NCBI GenBank assembly: GCA_016790285.1 | Contig: JAEUPJ010000033.1 | Coordinates: 1-64,000 of the forward strand | Reading direction: 5' to 3' | DNA length: 64,000 bases | DNA from: Roseateles sp. | GTDB lineage: Bacteria > Pseudomonadota > Gammaproteobacteria > Burkholderiales > Burkholderiaceae_C | Shown: piece after piece, positions 17,049 through 25,974 of the stretch | How the letters are laid out: every line of letters starts with the position of its first letter | How positions within the stretch are numbered: position 1 is the first letter of the stretch | Translations under genes and position numbers: made by a program | The notes under the pieces: model-generated | Databases searched by the model: none | What the model saw: only the letters and a program-made list of their open reading frames with translations | Told to the model about the DNA's origin: nothing

Positions 17049-17893
17049 GCCCAGAACAATACGTCCAGGAGAAAGCCGCTGCGAGCGGCTCGAGCTTCTA
17101 CTACGCCTTCCTGTTCCTGCCGCCGCCCCGGCGCGCGGCGATCACCGCGTTCTACGCCTTCTGCCGGGAGGTCGATGACGTCGTCGACGAAACCCAGGAC
17201 GCCGGCGTCGCCGCGACCAAGCTGGCCTGGTGGCGCAAGGAGGTGGCCTCGGCCTTCGCCGGCCAGCCCAGCCACCCGGTCATGAAGGCGCTGATGCCCC
17301 ACGTGCAGACGTTCGACATCCGGCTGGAGCACCTGAACGCGGTCATCGAGGGCTGCGAGATGGACCTGCAGCAGACGCGTTATCTCGACTTCCCGGGCCT
17401 CGCGCGCTACTGCCACCTCGTGGCCGGCGTGGTGGGCGAAGTGGCCAGCGGCATCTTCGGGCGCCACGACGCGCAGACCATCGCCTACGCCCACAAGCTG
17501 GGCCTGGCCATGCAGCTCACCAACATCATCCGCGACGTCGGCGACGATGCCCGGCGCGGGCGCATCTACCTGCCCGTGAACGAGCTGCAGCAGTTCGGCG
17601 TGAAGGCCAACGAGATCCTGCTGCGCAGCAAGCCCTGGGGCTACAGCGAGCGCTTCACGGCGCTGATGAAGTTCCAGGCGCAACGCGCGCACCAGCTCTA
17701 CGACGAGGCCTTCGCGCTGCTGCCCGACGCCGACCGGGCCGCGCAGAAGCCCGGCCTGATGATGGCCAACATCTACCGGGCCCTGCTCGTGGAGATCGAG
17801 CGCGAGGATTTCCAGGTGCTGCACCAGCGCATCTCGCTCACGCCGCTGCGCAAGCTGTGGATCGCGATGCGCACCAACTGGCGCGGGCGTTGA
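17045..17893 (+). CDS. hpnD: Presqualene diphosphate synthase HpnD
   Basis: A 282-residue squalene/phytoene synthase family enzyme that condenses two farnesyl diphosphates into presqualene diphosphate. Both Mg-binding motifs are intact: CREVDDVVDE near 40-49 and NIIRDVGDDARRGRIYLP near 160-177. The ATG at 17045 overlaps hpnC by 4 bp; the longer upstream frame is a shadow of hpnC. The stop overlaps the hpnE start by 4 bp, so the three genes are translationally coupled. Confidence 0.93.
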   Translation: MSPEQYVQEKAAASGSSFYYAFLFLPPPRRAAITAFYAFCREVDDVVDETQDAGVAATKLAWWRKEVASAFAGQPSHPVMKALMPHVQTFDIRLEHLNAVIEGCEMDLQQTRYLDFPGLARYCHLVAGVVGEVASGIFGRHDAQTIAYAHKLGLAMQLTNIIRDVGDDARRGRIYLPVNELQQFGVKANEILLRSKPWGYSERFTALMKFQAQRAHQLYDEAFALLPDADRAAQKPGLMMANIYRALLVEIEREDFQVLHQRISLTPLRKLWIAMRTNWRGR

Positions 17894-19182
17894 AGGTCGC
17901 GGTCGTCGGCGCGGGCTGGGCAGGCATTGCGGCAGCGACCGCGCTGATCGATGCCGGGCACACCGTCAGCGTGCTGGAGATGGCGCCGCAGCCCGGCGGG
18001 CGCGCTCGCAGCGTGGCCGGCCCCGATGCGGCGCGGCCCTACGACAACGGCCAGCACATCCTCATCGGCGCCTACCGCGACAGCCTGGCCCTCATGCGCC
18101 GCCTGGGCGTGGACCCGCAGGCGGTGCTGCAGCGCCTGCCGCTGGCCCTGCCCTACCCGGGCGAGCCCGGCTTGCGGCTCCCGCCGGGCCCGGCCCTCAT
18201 CAGCTTCACGCGCGGCGTGCTGGCGCACGGCGGCTGGCCACTCACGGCGCGGCTGGCGCTGCTGGCGGCGGCCACCGGGTGGCTGGCGCGGGGTTTCCGC
18301 TGCGACGACCGCCTCACCGTGGCCACGCTGTGCGCGGGCCTGCCCGGCGTCGTCAAGCGCGACCTGATCGAGCCGCTGTGCGTGGCGGCCCTGAACACGC
18401 CGGCCCCGCAGGCCAGCGCGCGCGTGTTCCTGCGCGTGCTCAAGGACGCCCTCTTCAGCGGCCCCGGCAGCGCCGACCTGCTGCTGCCGCGGCAGCCGCT
18501 GTCCGAGCTGCTGGCGGCGCCGGCCGCCGCCTGGCTGGGGCCGCGCCTGCGCCTGGGCGAGCGTGTGCAGCGCATCGAGCCTGGCTGGCGAGTCGACGGC
18601 GAGGCGTTCGACGCCGTCGTGCTGGCCTGCACCAGCGTCGAGGCTGCACGGCTCACGGCCAGCATCGCGCCGGACTGGTCGGCCACGGCGGGGGCCTTTG
18701 CCTTCCAGCCCATCATCACCGTCTACCTGCACAGCCCCGGCAGCGCCCTGCCTGCGCCCATGCTGGCGCTGCGTGAAGGCCCGCAGGCCCCGGCGCAGTT
18801 CGTCTTCGACCACGGCCAGCTCGGGGGCACGCCGGGCCGCTTCGCCTTCGTCGTGAGCGGTGCCGCGCCCTGGGTGGAGCGCGGCGGCTGCGCCGAGGCC
18901 GTGCTCGCCCAGGCCGTGCAAGCGCTGACCTGGGCCACGCCGCCGGTCATCGACAAGGTGCTGACCGAGAAGCGCGCGACCTTCGCGTGCACGCCTGGCC
19001 TGGCGCGCCCCTCAGCCCGGGTCGCGCCCGGGTTGTGGGCGGCGGGCGACTATGTGGATGGCCCCTACCCCGCCACGCTGGAGGGCGCGGTGCGCTCGGG
19101 ACTGGCGGCGGCTCAGGGCGTCGACGGCGGCGTCAAGGGCGCGAACGGCGCGGCCAGCGGCTCGCCAACGAACGCGCCCTGA
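17890..19182 (+). CDS. hpnE: Squalene-associated FAD-dependent desaturase HpnE
   Basis: A 430-residue flavin amine oxidase family protein. The start is a TTG at 17890 overlapping the hpnD stop; it begins directly with KVAVVGAGWAGIAAA, the dinucleotide-binding GxGxxG, followed by E in VSVLEMAPQPGGRARS. The C-terminal FAD-contact motif GLWAAGDYVDGPYPATLEGAVRSG is present in shorter form (GDYVDGPYPATLEGA). It reduces hydroxysqualene to squalene. Its 3' end overlaps the convergent gene at 19113 by 70 bp. Confidence 0.92.
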   Translation: MKVAVVGAGWAGIAAATALIDAGHTVSVLEMAPQPGGRARSVAGPDAARPYDNGQHILIGAYRDSLALMRRLGVDPQAVLQRLPLALPYPGEPGLRLPPGPALISFTRGVLAHGGWPLTARLALLAAATGWLARGFRCDDRLTVATLCAGLPGVVKRDLIEPLCVAALNTPAPQASARVFLRVLKDALFSGPGSADLLLPRQPLSELLAAPAAAWLGPRLRLGERVQRIEPGWRVDGEAFDAVVLACTSVEAARLTASIAPDWSATAGAFAFQPIITVYLHSPGSALPAPMLALREGPQAPAQFVFDHGQLGGTPGRFAFVVSGAAPWVERGGCAEAVLAQAVQALTWATPPVIDKVLTEKRATFACTPGLARPSARVAPGLWAAGDYVDGPYPATLEGAVRSGLAAAQGVDGGVKGANGAASGSPTNAP

Positions 19183-20252
19183 CCGGGCCAGGCCACGCTG
19201 TGCCAGTAGGCCTCCAGCGCGCTGAGCCCCTGCGCGTAGGCCAGCAACAGCATTTGCGGATGCGGAAACTTCTGCAGGTGGTTGCAGGGTTCGCTGACGG
19301 TGCCGTAGCTGGCCGTGGCGCCCGCGTCGATCCAGTCGAGGATGCTCATCTGGCCGTCGCCGGGAGGCTTGTCGAGCTGGCCGCCGAAGGACGTGAGGTG
19401 GTCGGCCAGCGCGCCGGGCAGCCACTCGCCGCCCAGCGGCGCCGGCACGCGCGCCAGCCCGGTTTCGTAGATCAGGATGCGCCGCATTGGCGGCAGCGCG
19501 TCGCTCTTCACACGCGCAACCTCCAGGCCGGCCACACCCGGCACCGGACCAGCAGGGGGGAAGAGCCGTTCGCGCACGTTGCGCGCGGCGTCGGGCGTGC
19601 TGGTGAAGTACGCCTGGGCGGGCTCGGCGGCGCCTGACGCCAGCGTGTGGTCCGACGCCATGCCGCGCTCGATCATCGCCAGCGCCGCCGGCACCGAGCG
19701 CGCCGCCAGCTGCATGGCCGGGCGCATGCCCAGCACGGCCCAGGGTCGGGCGCCGAAATAGTTCAAGTAGGGGCTCGGGCGGGTGGCGGCGCAGCTGTTG
19801 GCGCACACCTCCGGCTGCAGGCCGAGGGCCAGCGCGCTCGTGAGCGAATTGCAGTCCACCGCATGGGGCTGCACCCAGGCCAGGGCCAGGCCCTGCACCT
19901 GCTCGGGCATGTGGCTGCGGATGGCCTGGTCCAGCGCCACGAACTCCTCGCGCGCGAGGCTGGCACGCTGCGGCAACTGCACGCGCAGCACCTGCTCGGG
20001 CGGGATGCCGCGCCGGCGGGCGTAGTGCTCGCCCACCGCCACCGAATACGGGTCGGCCGTGTTGATGACCAGGCCCAGCTCCCTGGCCGTGATGCGGCCG
20101 TACAGGCGCGGCACCCGCATCCAGCGCGACTCCGAGGCGGCGGCCGGCACGGCGGGGCTCGGCGCGGCGTCGGCGGCGTACGTCACACCAGTCAGCGCCA
20201 GCAGCAAGGCCACCATGAGCGCTTGCCACCTGCTGAAGCTCGCTTTCGCCAT
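19113..20252 (-). CDS. TIGR03790 family protein, secreted
   Basis: A 379-residue protein with a Sec signal (WQALMVALLLALTGVTYA) near 10-26. The core (RITARELGLVINTADPYSVAVGEHYARRRGIP split across 60-90, then LTSALAL and ASYGTVSEPC) fits the TIGR03790 family, an uncharacterised group I recall as tracking with exosortase-bearing bacteria. The ATG at 20252 is chosen because it starts the signal peptide; earlier starts run into the divergent IclR gene. The last 70 bp overlap hpnE tail to tail. Function unknown; envelope location is inferred. Confidence 0.75.
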   Translation of the reverse strand: MAKASFSRWQALMVALLLALTGVTYAADAAPSPAVPAAASESRWMRVPRLYGRITARELGLVINTADPYSVAVGEHYARRRGIPPEQVLRVQLPQRASLAREEFVALDQAIRSHMPEQVQGLALAWVQPHAVDCNSLTSALALGLQPEVCANSCAATRPSPYLNYFGARPWAVLGMRPAMQLAARSVPAALAMIERGMASDHTLASGAAEPAQAYFTSTPDAARNVRERLFPPAGPVPGVAGLEVARVKSDALPPMRRILIYETGLARVPAPLGGEWLPGALADHLTSFGGQLDKPPGDGQMSILDWIDAGATASYGTVSEPCNHLQKFPHPQMLLLAYAQGLSALEAYWHSVAWPGQGAFVGEPLAAPFAPLTPPSTP

Positions 20253-20286
20253 ACAAAACACCGGCAATCTCCCCCACAATGAAGGC

Positions 20287-21057
20287 ATGAAGCCCAAAGA
20301 CGCCCAGCAGACCCCGGCCATCCAGGTGCTGGAACGCATGTTTGCGCTGCTGGATGTGCTGGCCAGCCACCAGGACCCCGTGTCGCTGAAGGCCCTCTCC
20401 GAGGCCACCGGCCTGCACCCCTCCACGGCGCACCGGATTCTCAATGACCTGACCCTCGGCCGCTTCGTCGACCGGCCCGAAGCCGGCAGTTATCGACTCG
20501 GCATGCGAATGCTGGAGCTCGGCAACCTCGTGAAGGCGCGGCTGGACGTCCGTGACGCCGCCCTGCCCGCCATGCGGGAGCTGCACAAGTTCACCCACCA
20601 GCCCGTCAACCTCTCGGTGCGCCAGGGCGACGAGATCGTCTACATCGAGCGCACCTACTCCGAGCGCTCGGGCATGCAGGTCGTGCGCGCGGTCGGCGGC
20701 CGAGCGCCGCTGCACCTCACCTCGGTCGGCAAGCTCTTCCTGGCCAGCGACGACAGCCCCCGCGTGCGCGCCTACGCCACGCGCACGGGCCTGTCGGGCC
20801 ACACGCGCAACAGCCTCACGGACGTCGGCGCACTCGAACGCGAGCTGGCGATGGTGCGCCAGCGCGGCATCGCCCGCGACGACGAGGAGCTGGAGCTGGG
20901 CGTGCGCTGCATGGCCGCCGGCATCTACGACGACCAGGCCAAGCTCGTCGCAGGCCTGTCCATCTCCGCGCCGGCGGACCGGCTGGAAGAAAGCTGGGTG
21001 GTGCGGCTGAAGGAGACGGCCGCCCAGATTTCCGCGGCCCTGGGCTACCGGGGCTGA
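20287..21057 (+). CDS. IclR-family transcriptional regulator
   Basis: A 256-residue regulator. The N-terminal winged helix reads AIQVLERMFALLDVLA, then LKALSEATGLHPSTAHRILNDL and RPEAGSYRLGMRMLELG. The C-terminal effector-binding domain has APLHLTSVGKLFLA and a GIARDDEELELGVRCMAAGIYD core. IclR proteins control catabolic genes, but nothing next to this one is catabolic, so its target is unclear. It diverges from the TIGR03790 gene across only 34 bp. Whether it serves the pectin locus 33 kb away is a guess. Confidence 0.9.
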   Translation: MKPKDAQQTPAIQVLERMFALLDVLASHQDPVSLKALSEATGLHPSTAHRILNDLTLGRFVDRPEAGSYRLGMRMLELGNLVKARLDVRDAALPAMRELHKFTHQPVNLSVRQGDEIVYIERTYSERSGMQVVRAVGGRAPLHLTSVGKLFLASDDSPRVRAYATRTGLSGHTRNSLTDVGALERELAMVRQRGIARDDEELELGVRCMAAGIYDDQAKLVAGLSISAPADRLEESWVVRLKETAAQISAALGYRG

Positions 21058-21065
21058 AAAGCACA

Positions 21066-21087
21066 ACGCGGCGCCGAGGCGCCGCGT
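21066..21087. terminator. Bidirectional hairpin between convergent genes
   Basis: ACGCGGCGCC (21066-21075) and GGCGCCGCGT (21078-21087) are a perfect inverted repeat with a 2-nt gap. It sits 8 bp after the IclR stop and 23 bp after the pbpG stop. A TTTT follows on the minus strand, so it probably ends pbpG transcription and may stop both genes. Confidence 0.7.
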
Positions 21088-21110
21088 CGTCATTCAGGCC
21101 GAGGCCGCTG

Positions 21111-22124
21111 TCAGAGCTTGGCCGCGGGTGCGGCCGCTTCGCCCTGGCTGGCCAGCCACTTGCGCATGCGCTCGGCGTCGGCAATCCGCGAGGCCTTGCC
21201 GCTGGAATCCAGGAACACCATGATCAGCTGGCGGCCGGCCATGCGGGCCTGCATGACCAGGCACTTGCCGGCTTCGTTGATGAAGCCCGTCTTCTGCAGG
21301 CCGATATCCCACAACGGGTTGGACAGCAGGCCGTTGGTGGAGCGGAACTGCACCAGGCGCTTGCCCAGCGCCACACGGGCCTCGCGGGAGGTGGACAGGT
21401 CGCGCAGCAGCGGGACCTGGCTGGTGACCGCCACGAGCTTGGCCAGGTCGGCCGCGCTGCTCTGGTTGCGGCTGGACAGGCCCGTGGGCTCGACGTAGTG
21501 CGTGTCGGCCATGCCCAGGCTCTGCGCCTTGGCGTTCATGGCGGCCACGAAGGCGTCCAGGCCACCGGGGTAGTTGCGACCCAGGGCGTGGGCGGCGCGG
21601 TTCTCGCTGGCCATCAGTGCCAGGTGCAGCATGTCGCCGCGCGTGAGCGTGGTGCCGACGGCCAGGCGCGAGCGGGTGAACTTCTCGGTGTCGACGTCGT
21701 CCTGAGTGACGGTGAGCTGTTCGTCCAGCGACAGGCCCGCCTCCACGACCACCAGCGCCGTCATCAGCTTGGTGATGGAGGCGATGGGCAGCACGGCCTG
21801 CGGGTTCTTGGAGAAGAGCACCTCGTTGGTGTCCTGGTCGAGCACGTAGGCGACGCTGGACTTCAGCGCGAGCGGGTCTTCCACGGCGTGCAGGCCCGCG
21901 ACCTGGCCGAACGTGGGCACGGCGGGCAGCACCGGCGCGGCCTTGCGCAACACGACGGAACGGACCTTGCGCGTCTGGGTGGGCGCGGCCTTGGCACTGG
22001 CCTTGGCGCTGGTCTTGGCGCTGGTCTTGGCTTTGGATTTGGTGTCGGCGGCAGCGGCCGTGGCGACGCTGGGCAGCGTGGCCAGGAGGCTGAGGCTCAA
22101 CAGGGCGGCAGCAAAAGTCTTCAA
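21111..22124 (-). CDS. pbpG: D-alanyl-D-alanine endopeptidase (PBP7-like)
   Basis: A 337-residue S11 peptidase that cleaves peptidoglycan cross-links in the periplasm. Signal peptide MKTFAAALLSLSLLATLPSVATA, then a Lys/Ala/Ser linker built from 12-bp repeats, then the catalytic domain: SITK at 116-119, SEN at 173-175, KTG at 278-280. Start chosen at TTG 22124, which has GGGGA upstream and makes a normal signal peptide. The longer TTG at 22175 would lie inside the predicted -10 element. Single-gene unit. Confidence 0.9.
   Translation of the reverse strand: MKTFAAALLSLSLLATLPSVATAAAADTKSKAKTSAKTSAKASAKAAPTQTRKVRSVVLRKAAPVLPAVPTFGQVAGLHAVEDPLALKSSVAYVLDQDTNEVLFSKNPQAVLPIASITKLMTALVVVEAGLSLDEQLTVTQDDVDTEKFTRSRLAVGTTLTRGDMLHLALMASENRAAHALGRNYPGGLDAFVAAMNAKAQSLGMADTHYVEPTGLSSRNQSSAADLAKLVAVTSQVPLLRDLSTSREARVALGKRLVQFRSTNGLLSNPLWDIGLQKTGFINEAGKCLVMQARMAGRQLIMVFLDSSGKASRIADAERMRKWLASQGEAAAPAAKL
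21987..22034 (-). repeat. Four 12-bp repeats in the pbpG linker
   Basis: Four 12-bp units (GGCCTTGGCACT, GGCCTTGGCGCT, GGTCTTGGCGCT, GGTCTTGGCTTT on the plus strand) encode a repeated KxSA-type linker between signal peptide and catalytic domain. Copy number may vary between strains. Confidence 0.8.
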
Positions 22125-22174
22125 CGGGATCCCCAGGGCTGGGCGGCAGTGTAGCGCCGCCAAAAACACCGACA

Positions 22175-22202
22175 AGATAAGAACTTATGCAACATTCCTC
22201 AA
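22175..22202 (-). promoter_or_regulatory. Promoter of pbpG
   Basis: On the minus strand TTGAGG (complement of 22197-22202) and TTATCT (complement of 22175-22180) are 16 bp apart. A palindrome ATAAGAACTTAT at 22177-22188 overlaps the spacer and -10. The start would be near 22168, leaving a 44-nt leader to the TTG at 22124. Confidence 0.45.
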
Positions 22203-22537
22203 GTGAACTCTTGCCCCAGGTTAGGGAAGGATCACCGATTGCCGCCGTTCCATCACGTCGCAGCTGACTCCGATGCACACGTAAACAAATGCAAGTAGGC
22301 CCCGGCTGGCGGGGCGGCGCCATCGGGGTCAGCCCCAAAAGAGGGGGGCTGCTCGACACGCCAGCCGCTTGCAGCCGGTCCATGGCAGCGGATTCTGAGG
22401 GCGCAACGCGCCAGGCACCCCGGAAGGAAGACCGGCTTTACACGCCAGATGCCCTTCGCACCCCTCACGGGGGCGGCCGGCGTGACGCGCATCACGCCGG
22501 TTACAGCGCACGGCCGCCCTCGCTGGCCGTCGGCCAG
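22203..22537. other. Intergenic gap between pbpG promoter and leuA end
   Basis: About 335 bp without a convincing gene. The plus-strand frame from 22289 is antisense to leuA for most of its length and is rejected. CTGGCC/GGCCAG at 22523-22537 forms a tight hairpin right after the leuA stop but has no T tract, so terminator activity is doubtful. Confidence 0.5.
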
Positions 22538-24079
22538 TCAGCCCTGGGCCGCGACCCGTTCGTTCTTGCTCTGCAGCTTGCTCAGCGCGGCCAGGTAGGC
22601 CTTGGCCGAGGCCACGACGATGTCCGGGTCGGCCCCCACGCCGTTCACGACGCGACCGGCGTGTTGCAGCCGCACCGTCACCTCGCCTTGCGACTCGGTG
22701 CTGCCGCCCGTGATGGCATTGACGGAGTACAGCAGCATCTCGGCGCCCGACTGCACGACCGACTCGATGGCCTGCAGCGTGGCGTCCACCGGACCGTTGC
22801 CGTCGCTTTCGGCGCGGTGCTCCTGGTGGCCCATGGCGAACACGATGGCCGCGTGCGGGCGCTCGCCGGTTTCGCTTCGCTGCGCGAGAGACAGCAGCCG
22901 GAAATGCTCCTGCTCGGCCGTCACCGACTCGTCCATGACCAGGGCGATGATGTCCTCGTCGAAGATCTCGTTCTTGCGGTCGGCCAGGTCCTTGAAGCGC
23001 TGGAAGGCCGCATTGACTTCGGCCTCGCTCTCGAGCTGGATGCCGAGCTCCTGCAGCCGCTGCTTGAAGGCATTGCGGCCCGACAGCTTGCCCAGCACGA
23101 TCTTGTTGGCCGCCCAGCCGACGTCTTCGGCACGCATGATCTCGTAGGTGTCACGCGACTTGAGCACGCCGTCCTGGTGGATGCCGCTGGCATGTGCGAA
23201 CGCGTTGGCGCCGACCACGGCCTTGTTGGGCTGCACGACAAAGCCGGTCGTCTGCGACACGAGGCGCGAGGCCGGCACGATCTGCGAGGTGTCGATGCCG
23301 ACGTCCAAGCCGAAGTAGTCACGCCGCGTCTTGACGGCCATGACGACTTCTTCGAGTGAACAGTTGCCCGCCCGCTCGCCCAGGCCGTTGATGGTGCACT
23401 CCACCTGGCGCGCACCACCGATCTTCACGCCGGCCAGGGAGTTCGCGACCGCCATGCCGAGGTCGTTGTGGCAGTGCACGCTCCAGATGGCCTGATCCGA
23501 GTTGGGCACCTTCTCGCGCAGGCGGCGGATGAAGTCGCCGTAGAGCTCGGGGATGCCGTAGCCGACGGTGTCCGGGATGTTGATGGTGCCCGCACCCTCG
23601 CGGATGACGCCCTCGCAGACGCGGGCGAGGAAGTCGATGTCGGAGCGGTAGCCGTCCTCCGGCGAGAACTCGATGTCGCCGCACAGGTTGCGCGCGAAGC
23701 GCACGGCCAGCGTGGCCTGCTCCAGCACCTGCTCGCGCGTCATGCGCAGCTTCTTCTCCATGTGGAGCTCGCTCGTGGCGATGAAGGTGTGGATGCGCGA
23801 GCGCTGGGCTGGCGCCAGGGCCTCTGCGGCGCGGGCGATGTCGCGGTCGTTCGCACGGGCGAGCGAGCAGATGGTGCTTTCGCGCACTGCCGTGGCGATG
23901 GCCTTCACGGCCTCGAAATCGCCGTTGCTCGACGCGGCGAAGCCCGCCTCGATGACGTCGACCTTCATGCGCTCGAGCTGGCGGGCGATGCGCAGCTTCT
24001 CCTCGCGCGTCATGGAGGCGCCAGGCGACTGCTCGCCGTCGCGCAGCGTGGTGTCGAAAATGATCAGCTTGTCGGTCAT
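22538..24079 (-). CDS. leuA: 2-isopropylmalate synthase, short (LeuA1-type)
   Basis: A 513-residue enzyme condensing acetyl-CoA with 2-oxoisovalerate, the first step of leucine synthesis. It begins [16 protein letters not shown], the class signature with the metal Asp; [13 protein letters not shown] supplies the metal His residues. A C-terminal LeuA dimer regulatory domain of about 130 residues follows from roughly 385. It overlaps the long leuA upstream by ATGA, so both are translated from one message. Homocitrate or citramalate synthase activity is possible, but the sequence looks like true LeuA. Confidence 0.93.
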   Translation of the reverse strand: MTDKLIIFDTTLRDGEQSPGASMTREEKLRIARQLERMKVDVIEAGFAASSNGDFEAVKAIATAVRESTICSLARANDRDIARAAEALAPAQRSRIHTFIATSELHMEKKLRMTREQVLEQATLAVRFARNLCGDIEFSPEDGYRSDIDFLARVCEGVIREGAGTINIPDTVGYGIPELYGDFIRRLREKVPNSDQAIWSVHCHNDLGMAVANSLAGVKIGGARQVECTINGLGERAGNCSLEEVVMAVKTRRDYFGLDVGIDTSQIVPASRLVSQTTGFVVQPNKAVVGANAFAHASGIHQDGVLKSRDTYEIMRAEDVGWAANKIVLGKLSGRNAFKQRLQELGIQLESEAEVNAAFQRFKDLADRKNEIFDEDIIALVMDESVTAEQEHFRLLSLAQRSETGERPHAAIVFAMGHQEHRAESDGNGPVDATLQAIESVVQSGAEMLLYSVNAITGGSTESQGEVTVRLQHAGRVVNGVGADPDIVVASAKAYLAALSKLQSKNERVAAQG

Positions 24080-25764
24080 CGCTCGTTTTCCTCAATGTGT
24101 TGGGGCACCACCACCGGTGCCCGCGACAGGCCCGACAGGATGGCCTGCATGGACGCACGCACGATGCTGCCATCAATGCCCACGCCGTGGCGCGTGACGT
24201 CGCCCACGCGGATCTCCAGGTAGGCCACCGCGCGGGCGTCGGCACCGCTGCCGATCGAGTGCTCGTGGTAGTCCAGCACGCGCACCTCCTGGCCCAGGCG
24301 GGCGGACAGCGCCGCCACGAAGGCATCGATCGGGCCGTTGCCTTCACCCTGCACATGGCCAACCCAGCCGCCCAGCACCACCTCGGCCGACAGCTTCATG
24401 GCGCCGCCTGCGACCTCGGTCATCTGCGGCTGCACCACCGATGCCTGCGCGTTGCCGATGCCGTATTCACGCTCGAAGATGGCGTAGATGTCGGCCGCGG
24501 TCAGCTCCTTGCCGGCGTCGTCCATGACGCGCTGCACGACCTGGCTGAACTCGATCTGCAGGCGGCGCGGCAGCTCCAGGCCGTACTCGGCCTCCAGCAG
24601 GTAGGCGATGCCGCCCTTGCCGGACTGGCTGTTCACGCGGATGACGGCGTCGTAGCTACGGCCCAGGTCCTTGGGGTCGATGGGCAGGTAGGGCATGTCC
24701 CAGATGTCGCCGTCGCGGCGGGCGGCGAAGGCCTTCTTGATGGCGTCCTGGTGGGAGCCCGAGAAGGAGGTGTACACGAGATCGCCCACGTACGGGTGGC
24801 GTGGGTGGACCGGGATCTGCGTGCAGTGCTCGACGCAGCGGCGCACCTCGTCGATGTCCGAGAAGTCCAGCTGCGGGTCCACACCCTGGGTGTAGAGGTT
24901 GAGTGCGATGTTGACGAGGTCGACGTTGCCGGTGCGCTCGCCGTTGCCGAACAGGCAACCCTCGATGCGGTCGGCACCGGCCATGAGGGCCAGCTCGCCG
25001 GCGGCGGTGCCGGTGCCGCGGTCGTTGTGCGGGTGGACCGACAGCACGATGGCCTCGCGCCGTTCGAGGTGACGGTGCATCCACTCGATCATGTCGGCAA
25101 AGATGTTGGGCGTGCTGTGCTCGACCGTGGACGGCAGGTTGATGATGCACTTGCGCTCGGGCGTCGGCGCCCAGACGGCCGTCACCGCATCCACCACGCG
25201 CTTGCTGAAGGCCAGCTCGGTGCCGGAGAACATCTCCGGCGAGTACTCGAAGCGCCAGTCGGTGCCCGGCCGCGCGGCGGCCAGGTCCTTGATCTGGCGG
25301 GCGTGCGTGGCGGCCAGCTCGACGATGCCGTCTTCGTCCTGCCCCAACACCACGCGGCGCATGATGGGTGCCACCGCGTTGTAGACGTGCACGATGACGC
25401 GCCGGGCGCCGTCCAGGGCCTCGAAGGTGCGCTCGATCAGGTGCGAGCGCGCCTGCGTCAGCACCTGGATGGTGACGTCATCGGGGATGTGACCGCCGTC
25501 GATGAGCAGCCGCACGAAGTCGAACTCGGTCTGGGACGCGGACGGGAAACCGACCTCGATCTCCTTGAAGCCGATCTTCACGAGCTGCTGGAACATGCGC
25601 AGCTTGCGGGCGATGTCCATGGGCTCGATGAGGGCCTGGTTGCCGTCCCGCAGGTCGGTGCTCAGCCAGATCGGCGCACGGGTCAGCACGGCGTCGGGCC
25701 AGGTGCGGTCCGGCAGGGTGACGGGAGCGAAGGAGCGGTACTTGAGCTGCGGTTGCTTCAACAT
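24076..25764 (-). CDS. leuA: 2-isopropylmalate synthase, long (LeuA2-type)
   Basis: A 562-residue enzyme of the long class found in actinobacteria and many proteobacteria. It begins [22 protein letters not shown], matching long-form N-termini, then [16 protein letters not shown] and [11 protein letters not shown] with the metal ligands, and a C-terminal regulatory domain. The ATG at 25764 is chosen over 25773 because the family starts MLK and GGATGG lies upstream. It directly follows the leader-attenuator and precedes the short leuA, so two isozymes with different likely feedback behaviour share one leucine-responsive control. Confidence 0.92.
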   Translation of the reverse strand: MLKQPQLKYRSFAPVTLPDRTWPDAVLTRAPIWLSTDLRDGNQALIEPMDIARKLRMFQQLVKIGFKEIEVGFPSASQTEFDFVRLLIDGGHIPDDVTIQVLTQARSHLIERTFEALDGARRVIVHVYNAVAPIMRRVVLGQDEDGIVELAATHARQIKDLAAARPGTDWRFEYSPEMFSGTELAFSKRVVDAVTAVWAPTPERKCIINLPSTVEHSTPNIFADMIEWMHRHLERREAIVLSVHPHNDRGTGTAAGELALMAGADRIEGCLFGNGERTGNVDLVNIALNLYTQGVDPQLDFSDIDEVRRCVEHCTQIPVHPRHPYVGDLVYTSFSGSHQDAIKKAFAARRDGDIWDMPYLPIDPKDLGRSYDAVIRVNSQSGKGGIAYLLEAEYGLELPRRLQIEFSQVVQRVMDDAGKELTAADIYAIFEREYGIGNAQASVVQPQMTEVAGGAMKLSAEVVLGGWVGHVQGEGNGPIDAFVAALSARLGQEVRVLDYHEHSIGSGADARAVAYLEIRVGDVTRHGVGIDGSIVRASMQAILSGLSRAPVVVPQHIEENER

Positions 25765-25806
25765 GGTGTCCATCCAGGATGGTGGGTGGGGCAACCTGCA
25801 GCCTTT

Positions 25807-25846
25807 GAAAACACGAACGGCCCGCTGCGGTTGCAATCGGGCCGTT
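25807..25846 (-). terminator. Leucine attenuator terminator
   Basis: A perfect 9-bp stem, CGGGCCGTT at 25838-25846 with AACGGCCCG at 25816-25824, loop 13 nt, followed on the minus strand by CGTG and TTTT (complement of 25807-25810). It lies between the leader peptide and leuA, as expected of a transcription attenuator. Confidence 0.8.
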
Positions 25847-25878
25847 GGGGTCAGGTGTGAGCGTGTACGCGCGACTGA

Positions 25879-25938
25879 CTAGCGAACCCGAGGTTCCTCC
25901 AGGGCTAGTAGCAGGGCAATGTGCGCGGCGCGGTTCAT
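25879..25938 (-). CDS. leuL: Leucine operon leader peptide
   Basis: A 19-residue peptide, MNRAAHIALLLALEEPRVR. It has four Leu codons in five (CTG CTA CTA GCC CTG); two are CTA, very rare in this GC-rich genome, which makes ribosome stalling sensitive to charged tRNA-Leu. The tRNA-Leu(UAG) at 11.5 kb reads exactly this codon. The terminator hairpin follows about 30 nt after its stop. There is no strong Shine-Dalgarno before the ATG. Confidence 0.82.
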   Translation of the reverse strand: MNRAAHIALLLALEEPRVR

Positions 25939-25946
25939 GGGCTGGA

Positions 25947-25974
25947 AATCTAACACGAAAGCCTACTGGTGCAA
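25947..25974 (-). promoter_or_regulatory. Possible promoter of the leu leader
   Basis: On the minus strand TTGCAC (complement of 25969-25974) and TAGATT (complement of 25947-25952) with 16-bp spacing. Transcription would start about 2-4 nt before the leader ATG, giving a nearly leaderless message. The -35 lies inside the 3' end of pssA. An upstream promoter cannot be excluded. Confidence 0.35.

Noticed and set aside
21111-22175. Longer pbpG start at 22175
   Set aside because: That TTG lies within the predicted -10 element and would add 17 residues before the signal peptide; TTG 22124 gives a normal one.
24097-25860. A 587-codon open frame on the plus strand
   Set aside because: Antisense to the long leuA, with the same shadow composition; the leuA frame has clear family motifs.
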